Shown here: positions 44,101-53,200 of the stretch, in pieces
Numbering within the stretch: position 1 is the stretch's first letter
Layout of the letters: every line of letters begins with the position of its first letter
Source: Bacteroidota bacterium
GTDB lineage: Bacteria > Bacteroidota > Bacteroidia > NS11-12g > UBA9320
Assembly: GCA_947468275.1 (NCBI GenBank)
Contig: CANIKO010000017.1
Coordinates: forward strand, 1-64,000
Reading direction: 5' to 3'
Length of the DNA: 64,000 bases
Translations under genes and position numbers: made by a program
The notes under the pieces: model-generated
Told to the model about the DNA's origin: nothing
What the model saw: only the letters and a program-made list of their open reading frames with translations
The model's database searches: none

Positions 44101-46255
44101 CAGTATGGCTGTGGGCTATTATCTTAAAGCCGATAGCTTTTATCGCTCAATAAAAAGCGAATATTTTAGAAGTACACCGCTTAATAATGCGGGAACAATA
44201 TTTTATCACCAAGGTAATTATGACAGTTCACTCAGTTACTTTTTCCCTACATTGGAAATACTAAAAAAAATAGAACCTGAGGGTGATTTCATAAACTTGG
44301 TAACCGTAAATATTGGTGAAGTATATGTGATGAAAAAAGAATATAACGAAGCCGAAAAATGGCTAAATCTTGGGCTTGAAAATTCAATGAAACGTGAAGA
44401 TAAAAGAAATCAAGGAATAGCCCTGAGAATAATAGCAAAATATAATATTGGTCGTCAGAAATATAAAGAAGCGGAAATTCAAGCCTTTAAAGCATATGAA
44501 ATAGTTGGGGATTCGGGTGAAATAGAGAATGCAACCGATATATACAATCAAATAGGTAGGATAAAATATGAACTCAAAGAATATAAAACCGCCATTGAAT
44601 GGTATAATAAAACTATTAAAAAGTCAGAACCTATTGGTTTTATGAAGTACTTGTATGAGGCATACTATTATAGTGCATTGGCCAACAATGCCTTAAATCA
44701 AAAAGATACAGCATTGAGGCAGCTAAAACGAGCCATAGCGGTTATGGAAAAAATAAGCAGTCAAATAACTGGTGGATCTGAGGCTAGAAAAATGTTTACA
44801 ATGGGCGATTTACAACAAAAAATGTATGAAACTATAGTCGAATGGCTTTTGGCACAAGGTAAGATAGAAGAAGCAATAACCTACCTTGAAAGAGGGAATA
44901 ATGAAGCTTTGAATTCTAAATTTAAGCAACTCAAGGGTGAAGATAGAGGTGCTACAAGCGAAACTAATAAAGCTTTGGCCGAAGCTGAAGAAAAGCAAAA
45001 AGCCCTAGAGAAACTTAATGCTGAAATTGTAAAGGAAAAATCAAAACCAATAGAATTGCAAAAAACAGAATTAATTAAAGAACTCGAAGCTATTCAAAAA
45101 GTTGGCCAAAAGGAATATAAAAACTTTGTACAGGATTTAGTAAAAAACAATCCCAAAATTCAGGTTTATATTAGTAATAGCGTAAACCCTGACGATTTTA
45201 GAGCTGAGAAAAAAAATATTTCCTCAGATATGGCAGTTTTGCTTTATCTAATGGCTGAAAAAAACCTTTATATTTTTTGCGCCACCAAAGACTCGGTATT
45301 TGCAAAAGTTGTAAATATTGAAAGTAAGGTGTTAAGTAAAAAAATAATGATGATGTACAATTTAGTGCGTAATCCATCTTTTGCACCAACTACCACGCGT
45401 CGCGGAAGCAGAGTAGTAAATACCCCTAAAGTTGAAAATCCTGAAAAAGTATTAAATGAAACAAGTAAGGAATTGTATGAGTTGCTAATTGGGTCTGTTA
45501 AAAAAGAAATCGGAGGCAAAACGCGATTAGCAATAATACCAAACGGCGATTTGTATTATTTACCTTTTCATGCACTTATTGCCAAGGAGGAAGATAAACA
45601 AGTAACCTATCTAATAGATGAATTTACCGTTTTTTACAGTAATCGTCTTAAATTTTTAGGAAGCTCACAAGCAATAGATTTAGCTAATTTTCACATCATT
45701 GCTGTGGGAAATGCTGATAAAAGTTTGCCCGCAGCCGAAGTTGAAGTGAACGATATTAAAACCTTATTCCCAAACTCAATGATTTTAAAAGGTAAGGACG
45801 CCACCAAGGAACAGCTGTTCGCTCAGTCTGGTAATTTTAATGTGATGCATCTTGCCACCCATGGAATTCTGGATTATAATAATTTTGATAGTTCTTACCT
45901 TGTTATGGCAAACAATGGTAGGTTTACTCTAAACGATATTGGCGATCTTAATAATATAGATCAATATACATTGGTGGCTCTTTCGGCTTGTGAAACCGCA
46001 GTTAAAAATGATTTGGTAGAAGGCTGGCCTCAAACTACAGCATCGGCTTTTTTAACAGCAGGGGTAGAAACTGTAATTGCCTCACTTTGGCAAGTAGATG
46101 ATAAAGCTACAAGCCTGTTAATGAAAAAGTTTTATGAAAATGTGTCAACTATGAATAAAGTAGAATCCCTTCACAAAGCACAGGTTGACTTGAGTAAAAT
46201 ACAGGGATTTAGCCATCCGTATTACTGGGCTCCGTTTGCCTATTACGGTAAATAG
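41126..46255 (+). CDS. Exported TPR-CHAT (caspase-like) protease
   Basis: A 1709-residue protein. A signal peptide (Leu/Ile-rich core, ending SVNAQ) directs it out of the cytosol. Residues 30-420 form an unassigned N-terminal region. About 430-1240 is a chain of TPR units (for example GYCIGNLAAKYYDLLDYKKA, VAYSLGQIGSLYKENGEYVK). A coiled coil near 1285-1345 follows, then a CHAT domain to the C terminus. The catalytic dyad is present: His1579 in LATHG and Cys1622 in LVALSACET. TPR-CHAT proteins are typically cytosolic partners of defence or signalling systems; an exported one is unusual. No T9SS tail and no partner gene stand next to it. Its target is unknown. Confidence 0.85.
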   Translation: MKIILKGCLVILLYAGLIISVNAQNFKPSNFVLIQKADSLVAIYELTSDTVSRDAALNIYLDMVKDEKREVRPDTATLIHCEFKIGYIDMKWGEYKWGMEAFERMLKYVKRPADQEIISKAMPYLGYCYRETRLENFTFDLPEFDKTERLEFYFPISNVFPKNNDTIIVKINFGTYDGIGLGTIGTVRGVKTDLVSGHNNIILGNCEVTDIAESQAILKIYDFQGKDSLHLIYKDDMVKLPIQFPKRFHDLVTNCLTYNIGFYNIDGYDFYDYRQWYMHGSDSIFDDIVLAMEYDIHKGYDKFKESEIEVLRKVCKSGRFKDKTLLEALKISTRKDINDFLNYASFYASSFYGRISLIVSYADWVLDNTPVSYGEFFDAIENASNDQDLQGIAALYKEEAMRNDFFTYLGNDEEALVDNNQDNRAFALNRSHRKVAQYMNSEQQVGWSYFFKARMHDTRQESDSVIEAYTQGVEYLKKSKDIKGEGYCIGNLAAKYYDLLDYKKALEYYKKSYVLKTKINTDDSSNYFKGIAIALHGIGDSYYALNEFDSALTVYIKATNYYNSANSVEGRSRSLSAYKYIAKILKKQGKYLEAFKAYETQQKKYNQLGDQKNVAETFDDLADVLFSLNDYEKSADYYNKACKMKLSWDNKAGAGYSMSNVGQALYNLGEYDRAIAAHDSAVKYRNEAGDQSGVAYSLGQIGSLYKENGEYVKAADYYDRAYEIYKKLEDKTSLAGMANKRGGLEQKIMNYSQAYNYYKEALLLYSELNDKIELGNMYYNISAIFSKQNKFTAALLFLDTALIIQKETGDQSGQMYTLNYIGNLTEVQFKDNKKAMEFYKQSLQIAKSTGSPYNIAVCQTSIGNLYATMGMYSKSKPYLDSCYQIYVKIKDRLQQTYSLVNIGYHYTSIGNFVESEKFFKEALKVSEEIKNNSAIANSLSALGSIGRVTGQFQKSLGYLAQSAELYKKADNPWGIASNYIEMGNLYNEQSKYSMAVGYYLKADSFYRSIKSEYFRSTPLNNAGTIFYHQGNYDSSLSYFFPTLEILKKIEPEGDFINLVTVNIGEVYVMKKEYNEAEKWLNLGLENSMKREDKRNQGIALRIIAKYNIGRQKYKEAEIQAFKAYEIVGDSGEIENATDIYNQIGRIKYELKEYKTAIEWYNKTIKKSEPIGFMKYLYEAYYYSALANNALNQKDTALRQLKRAIAVMEKISSQITGGSEARKMFTMGDLQQKMYETIVEWLLAQGKIEEAITYLERGNNEALNSKFKQLKGEDRGATSETNKALAEAEEKQKALEKLNAEIVKEKSKPIELQKTELIKELEAIQKVGQKEYKNFVQDLVKNNPKIQVYISNSVNPDDFRAEKKNISSDMAVLLYLMAEKNLYIFCATKDSVFAKVVNIESKVLSKKIMMMYNLVRNPSFAPTTTRRGSRVVNTPKVENPEKVLNETSKELYELLIGSVKKEIGGKTRLAIIPNGDLYYLPFHALIAKEEDKQVTYLIDEFTVFYSNRLKFLGSSQAIDLANFHIIAVGNADKSLPAAEVEVNDIKTLFPNSMILKGKDATKEQLFAQSGNFNVMHLATHGILDYNNFDSSYLVMANNGRFTLNDIGDLNNIDQYTLVALSACETAVKNDLVEGWPQTTASAFLTAGVETVIASLWQVDDKATSLLMKKFYENVSTMNKVESLHKAQVDLSKIQGFSHPYYWAPFAYYGK

Positions 46256-46275
46256 CAAAATCTGGAAAAATTAAG

Positions 46276-46321
46276 AAACCCTGCATAAAGTTAGTTTTTC
46301 ACAAACTCTAAGCAGGGTTTT
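46276..46321. terminator. Bidirectional terminator between the TPR-CHAT and csp genes
   Basis: AAACCCTGC at 46276-46284 pairs with GCAGGGTTT at 46312-46320, with an inner TTAGTTT/AAACTCTAA stem and T-runs on both sides. It separates two convergent genes. Confidence 0.75.
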
Positions 46322-46370
46322 AAGCCATCCATATTATTGAATTCCCTATAGGGTAGGGATATAAATAATC

Positions 46371-46562
46371 TTAAGCTCTTTTTACGTTTACGGCAGAAGG
46401 ACCTTTTTTACCTACTTCTACATCATAGGTTACTTGATCGTCTTGAGAAATTTGGTCGATAAGACCGGTTACGTGTACAAAAACCTCTTGGCCATTGTCA
46501 TTGTTTTTGATAAAGCCATAGCCTTTTGACGCGTTAAAAAATTTTACTGTTCCTGTGTTCAT
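46371..46562 (-). CDS. Cold-shock domain protein (CspA family)
   Basis: A 63-residue OB-fold nucleic-acid chaperone. Both RNA-binding motifs are clear, KGYGFI (RNP1) and VFVHVT (RNP2), and the start NTGTVKFFNASKGYGFI is canonical. Length matches Bacteroidota family members. Its promoter is predicted at 46600-46632, leaving a short leader of about 30 bases, so the long cold-sensing leader of E. coli cspA is not evident here. Confidence 0.95.
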   Translation of the reverse strand: MNTGTVKFFNASKGYGFIKNNDNGQEVFVHVTGLIDQISQDDQVTYDVEVGKKGPSAVNVKRA

Positions 46563-46599
46563 TGGTTAAAAAATTAAATGTATGTAAATATTAATGTCA

Positions 46600-46632
46600 C
46601 AAAATTACATTTTATAAATTCCTTTATCACAA
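46600..46632 (-). promoter_or_regulatory. Predicted csp promoter
   Basis: On the minus strand TTG (complement of 46630-46632), a 22-base spacer and TAATTTTG (complement of 46600-46607). The start codon is 37 bases downstream. Confidence 0.6.
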
Positions 46633-46725
46633 TATTTTTTAAATTTTGGTAATTAGTGACTCGAAAAATGGAATAAATACCCATAAAAATTATAAACTTA
46701 TAAAGCTCAATAATTAATACAAACT

Positions 46726-47217
46726 TTATCGGTCAAAAATGTAGATGCCATTACTTGTATAATTTGTTTTCCTTATGCATGATTTACCATTGAATTTAAG
46801 TTCTCTTAAAGGCATATCACAATTACATGAATTTTGGCCTTTTGGATTGTTAATAATTTCAAAGTAATCTGCAAATAGTGTATCTGCTTTCAGTTTTGGT
46901 AAATGCAAATAGAATGTCTTTATCTCTTTAACAGAAGAAAGATAAACTATATCTGAAACTCTTGAAGATATAAAAGACATTGAATCCTTGTGTTGTGGAT
47001 TTTTCCATATATAACCAGTAAAAAAGGTTTCTATTCCATTTAATTTATAAGAGAATAAACTGTCATAAGCCACAAATGAATCACCAGACATTGTTTTTAG
47101 AATATTTGGATTCTTAAAAGAAAAATACAAAGGTTTCTGCAACGGCAAATCAGCTAATGGGGCAGTGTCCGTGCAACTAAAACCTAATAAAACGACAAAA
47201 ATAAATAAATTTCTCAT
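46726..47217 (-). CDS. Putative lipoprotein of unknown function
   Basis: A 163-residue product with a clear lipobox (VLLGFS then Cys15). The mature part is beta-rich with many Ser and aromatics. Near the C terminus NSCNCDMP and GKSCIRK give three Cys that could pair or bind a ligand. No family recognised. It is monocistronic on the minus strand between csp and yidD. Confidence 0.65.
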   Translation of the reverse strand: MRNLFIFVVLLGFSCTDTAPLADLPLQKPLYFSFKNPNILKTMSGDSFVAYDSLFSYKLNGIETFFTGYIWKNPQHKDSMSFISSRVSDIVYLSSVKEIKTFYLHLPKLKADTLFADYFEIINNPKGQNSCNCDMPLRELKFNGKSCIRKTNYTSNGIYIFDR

Positions 47218-47399
47218 GGTTGATTAAGGGATTAAATTATAAACCATTTGATTCGCATACTTATAATTTCTATCATTACCCTTTAAGCTTGTTGCTTGTC
47301 GCATAAGTTAATTTTTATTTAAAACTAACTATTAAAAAATCAAAAAGAAAATATTTTTTTGAGGTTATCTGCCACCCACTATAATGGTTTTTAAATAAT

Positions 47400-47639
47400 C
47401 TATGGAACCGGATCGTGGCCGTGGCCACCCCAAGGATTGCAACTTAATATCCGTTTGGCAGCCAGCCAGCTTCCTTTAAATATTCCATATTTAATAAGGG
47501 CTTCTTTGGCATATTGCGAACAAGTAGGTGTATAGCGACAGGCCGAAGGTAGCCATGGAGAAATGGCTTTTTGATAAAACCATATCAATCCTAAAAAAGG
47601 ATAGGCCAAAAGTTTAAGAAATCTTCTTACAAAACTCAT
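47400..47639 (-). CDS. yidD: Membrane protein insertion efficiency factor YidD
   Basis: A 79-residue amphipathic protein that assists YidC-dependent insertion. The family core is exact: [20 protein letters not shown], then [18 protein letters not shown] and [12 protein letters not shown]. Its start lies inside the end of rnpA (26-base overlap), as in the usual rpmH-rnpA-yidD cluster. Confidence 0.97.
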   Translation of the reverse strand: MSFVRRFLKLLAYPFLGLIWFYQKAISPWLPSACRYTPTCSQYAKEALIKYGIFKGSWLAAKRILSCNPWGGHGHDPVP

Positions 47640-48006
47640 TTAATAAAAACTTAATCTTGATATCGATGTCTTGGTATTCAGGAATTGCAGCCGCATTATA
47701 CATCAAGCAACAAATGTACTGCCGACCGGGTGTTAAATTAATGAAATTATAAAATTCAGGTTTTTGCAATCGGTAGCTTTCGCGCATCAAGCGCTTAATA
47801 CGATTGCGATCATGAGCCTTTTTTACTTTTTTGGCAGGTACTGAAAAAAGAATTTGGGCTGGTACATTCTCAGATAAGGAATGCTCTAAAAAAATAAACG
47901 AGAGGGGAAATTTTGAAATAAATTCTCCCTCTCGTTTAAAGATTTTATCAATCAGCTTTTTGCTAGTTAACCGTTCATTTTTGGATAACGTGTATAACCC
48001 TGCCAT
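47614..48006 (-). CDS. rnpA: Ribonuclease P protein component
   Basis: A 130-residue basic protein that, with the RNA, removes 5' leaders from pre-tRNA. The signature [19 protein letters not shown] (RNR motif) is unmistakable. It overlaps yidD by 26 bases and lies 20 bases behind rpmH. Confidence 0.97.
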   Translation of the reverse strand: MAGLYTLSKNERLTSKKLIDKIFKREGEFISKFPLSFIFLEHSLSENVPAQILFSVPAKKVKKAHDRNRIKRLMRESYRLQKPEFYNFINLTPGRQYICCLMYNAAAIPEYQDIDIKIKFLLNEFCKKIS

Positions 48007-48026
48007 CAGCCAATGGCTATTAAATT

Positions 48027-48188
48027 CTATTGAAATTTATGACGTCCTTCGTCGGAAACTGAAAGCTTATGACGGCCTTTTGCACGACGTGCGGCAATTA
48101 TTTTGCGGCCGTTTTTGCTAGCCATGCGTAATCTGAAACCGTGTTTGTTTCTTCTTTTTCTATTGGATGGTTGAAAGGTCCTCTTCAT
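48027..48188 (-). CDS. rpmH: 50S ribosomal protein L34
   Basis: A 53-residue protein that starts [20 protein letters not shown] and has the conserved [18 protein letters not shown]. It is the head of the rpmH-rnpA-yidD operon and lies in its normal order. In many Bacteroidota this cluster is not next to dnaA; no origin features (DnaA boxes, dnaA, dnaN) are seen nearby here. Confidence 0.97.
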   Translation of the reverse strand: MKRTFQPSNRKRRNKHGFRLRMASKNGRKIIAARRAKGRHKLSVSDEGRHKFQ

Positions 48189-48214
48189 GTGACGTTATTT
48201 TTTTAAAAGGAGTG

Positions 48215-48245
48215 CAAAATTATATAATTTTACTTTAAAACCAAA
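48215..48245 (-). promoter_or_regulatory. Predicted promoter of rpmH-rnpA-yidD
   Basis: On the minus strand TTTG (complement of 48242-48245), exactly 19 bases, then TAATTTTG (complement of 48215-48222). A full match to the Bacteroidota consensus, 26 bases before the rpmH start. Confidence 0.8.
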
Positions 48246-48365
48246 GGCATTTTTAAGAATTATTTCTAAAGCTATATTATTTGTTGAAAAAGATAGTGGC
48301 AGAATAATTCCCCTGCAATTTATTTTCCTAAAACGTCTAATTTAGCAGTTTCAAATTTACTTTAC

Positions 48366-49331
48366 ATGAGCAAAGAAACTGTGCTGATAATTGGCTCTTG
48401 CGGGCAGGTAGGCACCGAACTTACAGAATCCCTCCGCAATTTATATGGAACCGCAAATGTTGTAGCTTCCGATATTAGAAAACCTGAATCTGCTTTTTGG
48501 CAAGAAGGTCCGTTCGAAATAATGGATGTGCTAGATACAGCTAAAATAGCTGAGGTACTTAAAAAATACCAACCTACACAAATTTATCATTTGGCCGCAT
48601 TACTTTCGGCAACTGCCGAGAAAAATCCAAAATTAGGTTGGCGACTGAACATGGACGGTTTGTTTTATGTTTTCGATGCCGCTTTAGAATTTGGGGTTAA
48701 ACGTTTGTTTTGGCCAAGTTCCATAGCCGTTTTTGGCCCTAATACTCCAAAATTAAATACACCCCAACATTGCATTATGGACCCTAATACGGTTTATGGA
48801 ATTACCAAACAAACTGGCGAGCGGTATTGTGAATATTACCAAAAGCGCTATGGTTTAGATGTGAGAAGTATTCGTTATCCAGGTTTAATTGGCTATAAAG
48901 CAGATGCCGGTGGAGGAACTACGGATTACGCAGTAGAAATATTTCATGAAGCATTAAAACATGGAAAGTATGAGTGTTTTTTAAAAGATAACACAAGTTT
49001 ACCTATGCTTTATATGCCCGACGCAATTAAAGCAACATTAGATATAACCCACGCCGCAGCTGAAGATGTAAAAATTCGTTCTTCCTATAATATCTCCGGG
49101 TTTAGTTTTACTCCTGAAAGTTTAGCTGAAAAAATAAAGAAACACATTCCGAATTTTGAAATAACCTATAGGCCCGATCCTCGCCAAGTCATTGCCGATA
49201 GCTGGCCACAAAGTATTGAAGACATTGAGGCAAGAAAAGATTGGGGTTGGAAAAATGATTATGATTTAGATGCAATGGTAGCCGATATGATTAAAAATTT
49301 GGCACCACGATATAAATCTCAAGGGATTTAA
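48366..49331 (+). CDS. SDR-type L-threonine 3-dehydrogenase
   Basis: A 321-residue extended SDR. The NAD site IIGSCGQVGTEL, the LAALLSA strand, SSIAVFGPNTPK and the catalytic YGITK (YxxxK) match the UDP-galactose-epimerase-like threonine dehydrogenases described from Flavobacterium and Cytophaga. It would oxidise threonine to 2-amino-3-oxobutyrate, the first step of threonine breakdown to glycine. RDxRxVIADSWPQSIED-like residues near the C terminus are typical of the group. Other epimerases are less likely. Confidence 0.85.
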   Translation: MSKETVLIIGSCGQVGTELTESLRNLYGTANVVASDIRKPESAFWQEGPFEIMDVLDTAKIAEVLKKYQPTQIYHLAALLSATAEKNPKLGWRLNMDGLFYVFDAALEFGVKRLFWPSSIAVFGPNTPKLNTPQHCIMDPNTVYGITKQTGERYCEYYQKRYGLDVRSIRYPGLIGYKADAGGGTTDYAVEIFHEALKHGKYECFLKDNTSLPMLYMPDAIKATLDITHAAAEDVKIRSSYNISGFSFTPESLAEKIKKHIPNFEITYRPDPRQVIADSWPQSIEDIEARKDWGWKNDYDLDAMVADMIKNLAPRYKSQGI

Positions 49332-49377
49332 ATTTGGCCTTAATTTTGCAAACCTTTCAATAAAATTATTTCAAATT

Positions 49378-50118
49378 ATGAAAAGTATAAAATTATCAGT
49401 TGTTATTCTAAATGCATTATTTCTATTTTCTTGCGGCAACACAGGTAAAATATTATCTACAGCCAATGATGTTTATAAAACTTTGAACAATGGTATAACT
49501 CAAGATGAGGCGGCCAATGGATTGAAAGAAGCTTTAAAAAATGGAGCCGGAGCTAGTACTGATTTTTTATCCAAAGCGGATGGTTTTTTTAAAAATTCTA
49601 CCTACAAAATTCTGTTTCCCCCTGAGGCGCAAAAATTAGAAAAGACCTTGAGAGATGCAGGTTTAGGGGATATGTGTGATAGAGCAATTGTTAGTATTAA
49701 TCGCGGGGCAGAAATGGCAGTAGCCGAGGCTAAACCTGTATTTGTGAATGCAATTACCACAATGACCATAAATGATGCTATTAACATAGTATCCGGAGGA
49801 AACGGAGCGGGAACCGCTTATTTAAAAAGGACCACAAGTAATGAACTAACAACTAAATTTAGCCCGATAATAAAACAATCACTCGACAGGGTTGGGGCTA
49901 CAAAATACTGGAAAGATGCAATAACGACTTATAACAAAATTCCAATAGTTCAAAAAATTAATCCTGATTTGAATGGGTTTGTAACTAGTAAATCAATGGA
50001 AGCTCTTTTTAGCCAAATAGAATTGGAAGAAAACAAGATCCGGCAAGATCCATTAAAGCGAACTTCTGATTTATTAAAAAAAGTTTTTAGTTACGCCGAC
50101 CAGCAAAAAACCAAATAG
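49378..50118 (+). CDS. DUF4197 lipoprotein
   Basis: A 246-residue helical protein with a lipobox (LFLFS then Cys19) followed by the DUF4197 region: AANGLKEALKNGAGASTDFL, then FPPEAQKLEKTLRDAGLGDM and NRGAEMAVAEAKPVFVNAI. The family is widespread in Gram-negative bacteria and has no known function. TAATTTTG at 49341-49348 is a candidate -7 box, 30 bases before its ATG. Confidence 0.9.
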   Translation: MKSIKLSVVILNALFLFSCGNTGKILSTANDVYKTLNNGITQDEAANGLKEALKNGAGASTDFLSKADGFFKNSTYKILFPPEAQKLEKTLRDAGLGDMCDRAIVSINRGAEMAVAEAKPVFVNAITTMTINDAINIVSGGNGAGTAYLKRTTSNELTTKFSPIIKQSLDRVGATKYWKDAITTYNKIPIVQKINPDLNGFVTSKSMEALFSQIELEENKIRQDPLKRTSDLLKKVFSYADQQKTK

Positions 50119-50228
50119 ACTGTTAATTAATACATTTTAATGTCATTATTCAAGCAACTTTTAGAGGGTTTGAGTTGTCTGATTAACTAAATAGTTATTC
50201 AAAAACTTTATATTCGCCACCTAGCGCT

Positions 50229-53200
50229 TTGCAAAAAACTTTTAATCTTATATTATTTTTTTTGGTGGCTGTTCCTTTTGCAAAGGCTCAACCAAAAGCA
50301 GCTTTTTATGCCAGCCCGAATAAAGGCTGTTCACCGGCTACAATTAAATACATTAATCAAAGTGCCGGCACAGGTTTAACATATTTTTGGGACTTGGGGA
50401 ACGGTAATACCAGTACAATTAAAGATCCACAGGCTATTTATTATACGCCGGGATTATATACTATAAAACTTGTCGTAACCGATGTTAAAGGAAAAAAGGA
50501 TAGTATTGCACGAACCAAGTATGCGGAAGTTTTTAAAAACCCTATCGCAAATTTTGATGCTACCTCACGCACTGGATGTACTCCTTTTGATCCGGGACTA
50601 ACCGATAAAAGCACACGAGGAAGTGCTATGATAACGCAGTGGACTTGGGATTATGGTAACGGAATGGTTTCCACAAGTCAAACTCCTTATTATGCCTACA
50701 CCTCCGAAGGAGTTTATACGGTTTCGTTATTAGTAAAAGATGCCAATGGATGTCAAAGTGATGTTATAAAAAAGCAATATATCACCGCTAATTCTACCCC
50801 ACAGCCAATATTTATTGCTGATAAAACGAGTGCTTGTACTAAGCCTCTTACCGTGAATTTTACCAATAAATCTACAGGATTAAAAACCGGAGACCAGTTT
50901 GAATGGGATTTTGGAGATGGCACAAATTCAACAGATAAAAACCCTAAAAAAACCTATACAGATACCGGAAGTTTTACCGTGGTTTTAACTGTAAAGTCCG
51001 CTAATGGATGCAATACAAGCAGTAAGCTTAGCAATTATATAAATATTATAAAACCTAAACCTTCATTTAATGCATACCCAAATCCTGCATGCGAAAATAG
51101 TGAAATTACTTTTTTTAATACCTCAAAACCGGCAAGTTTTAGCTATTTGTGTAATTGGGATTTGGGCGATGGTAATACTGCAAAAGGAACCAAAGCTACC
51201 AATAAATATAAATCAAAGGGAACTTACACTATAAAACTAACCATAAGCTTATCAGATGGTTCATGCAAAGAAACGATAACTGTGCCTGATGCAATTACTA
51301 TTTTAGCCAAGCCAATTGCTAAGTTTACAATAAGCGATACATTAATGTGTAAGCCTGGACTTATAGATACTTTGATTGATAAATCTGTTGGAGGAACGAT
51401 GCGAAATTGGTATTTGAATGATTCCTTTATCTCTAGTAACAGGGGAGTGATTATAAACATTAAAAAGAAAGGGTATTCCAAGATAACATTGGTTTCAGGT
51501 AATGGTTCTTGTTATGACACTTTAGTAAATAACACGGCTATTTATGCCGATACTATTAAGCCGGATATAATTATTGATCCCAAAAGAGGATGCAAACCTT
51601 TAAATGTGAATTTTACAGATGCAACTCAAACAAAACTTCAGATAACCTCTCGTATTTGGGATTTAGGCGATGGTAATTCTGATTATAGGGAATCCTTTAG
51701 TTATACTTACACAAGTGCAGGAACATACATTGTTAACTTAACAGTGACCACCAAGCCGGGCTGCAGTTTCTCAACTGTTGATACTGTAAAAGTTGGTTTA
51801 CGACCTGATATTTCCTTTACTTTTCCAAAAACATCTTTATGCAATTTGGATTATTTGGACATAAAAACAGCTAAAAATAATAATGGGTTAAAAATAGATG
51901 AATGGTTATGGTTTTTAGATTCTAATTTTATTGATTCAACAAAAATACTGCATCGCAAAATACGAGTAAAACCCGATACATATAATGTGAAATTAGTTGC
52001 CGGAAATAATGGATGTTATGATACTTTGGTGATAAAGGATATTCTGAGAATAATGCCACCACTTGTTTCTTATATTATGATATTTGATTCATGTAAAGGG
52101 TTTCCTTACACATTTATTAATACATCAGATAGTGCTGATAAAATTGGATGGGTAATGAGTAATAATAGTACAATTTTAAATAAGGATACTTTAATTGTGT
52201 CAAATATTGCAGGTCCTTGGCCACAGCTATTATGGGGCAAAAACACAAAATCAGGATGTGTAGATTCACTTCCAATTATTGTTAATCCTATATTTAGGTC
52301 GGCTAGTTTCTCCTATTCAGGGGGATTGTGTTCCCCAGCTAATTTAACATTAAATAATAATTCAAGTGGTTATGATAAGTTTTTTTGGAACTGGGGAGAT
52401 GGGACAAAAGAAGCAAATGATAACACATCCATTTCCAAAACGTTTTTGAATGCCGGAAGTTATAAAGTGACATTAAAAGCTAAAACTAATGATGGATGCC
52501 AAGATTCTTTCTCTCAGGTTATTAAAGTTACGGGTCCTCAGGTTTTAATAGATGTAAGTCCAAAATCGGGTTGTGGCCCTATAATATTAACTCTTATAAA
52601 TAAAACTTCAGACACTTCTTTAAAAAATAAATTTTGGCAAATAAGTGGATTGGCACCAATTGCAGTTACAGCCGATACCATGTATTATACCTTGAAAAAG
52701 CCCGGACCATTGAAAGGTGGAAATTATGCTGTAACCCTTTCAATGCAAGATAAAAATGGGTGCAAGGGAATTGGCTCGGATACTGTAAAAGTTATTGGTT
52801 TAAGCTATCATTTTCAAGTTTTATCAATGGCTACCTGCTCGTATCCTAAACTTACCATACGACCCATTTTTCATGAATCAAGTCTGGATGAAAAGAAACT
52901 TAACTTTTTTTGGGATATAGGTGACGGTAGGAAATTTACGGGTTCACCTATAGATTTTTGGTACAAAACTCCGGGAGTTTACAAACTTAGCCTTAAGGTG
53001 GTAGATGAAAATAGTTGTGTAACAGAGCTGGATACATTAATTCAAAATAACCAAAAGTCAATTACTGCAAGTCTTTTGGCGGATAAACTAGAAGCTAATT
53101 GCCCGCCTTTGCGGGTTAATTTTGTTTCTAAATCGCAAAGCAAGTTTGGAAAAATTGAAAAGTACTTTTGGGATTTTGGAGATGGTTCTTTTTCAACTTT

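Noticed and set aside
41126-46255. TPR-CHAT protein as the partner of a type III-E CRISPR effector
   Set aside because: No effector, repeats or other cas genes are nearby, and the protein carries a signal peptide.
46563-46599. Long cold-shock leader of csp
   Set aside because: The predicted promoter leaves only about 30 bases of leader, too short for the E. coli type of thermosensor.
48015-48365. Replication origin next to rpmH
   Set aside because: No dnaA, dnaN or DnaA-box cluster is visible; rpmH-rnpA-yidD alone is not evidence for an origin.
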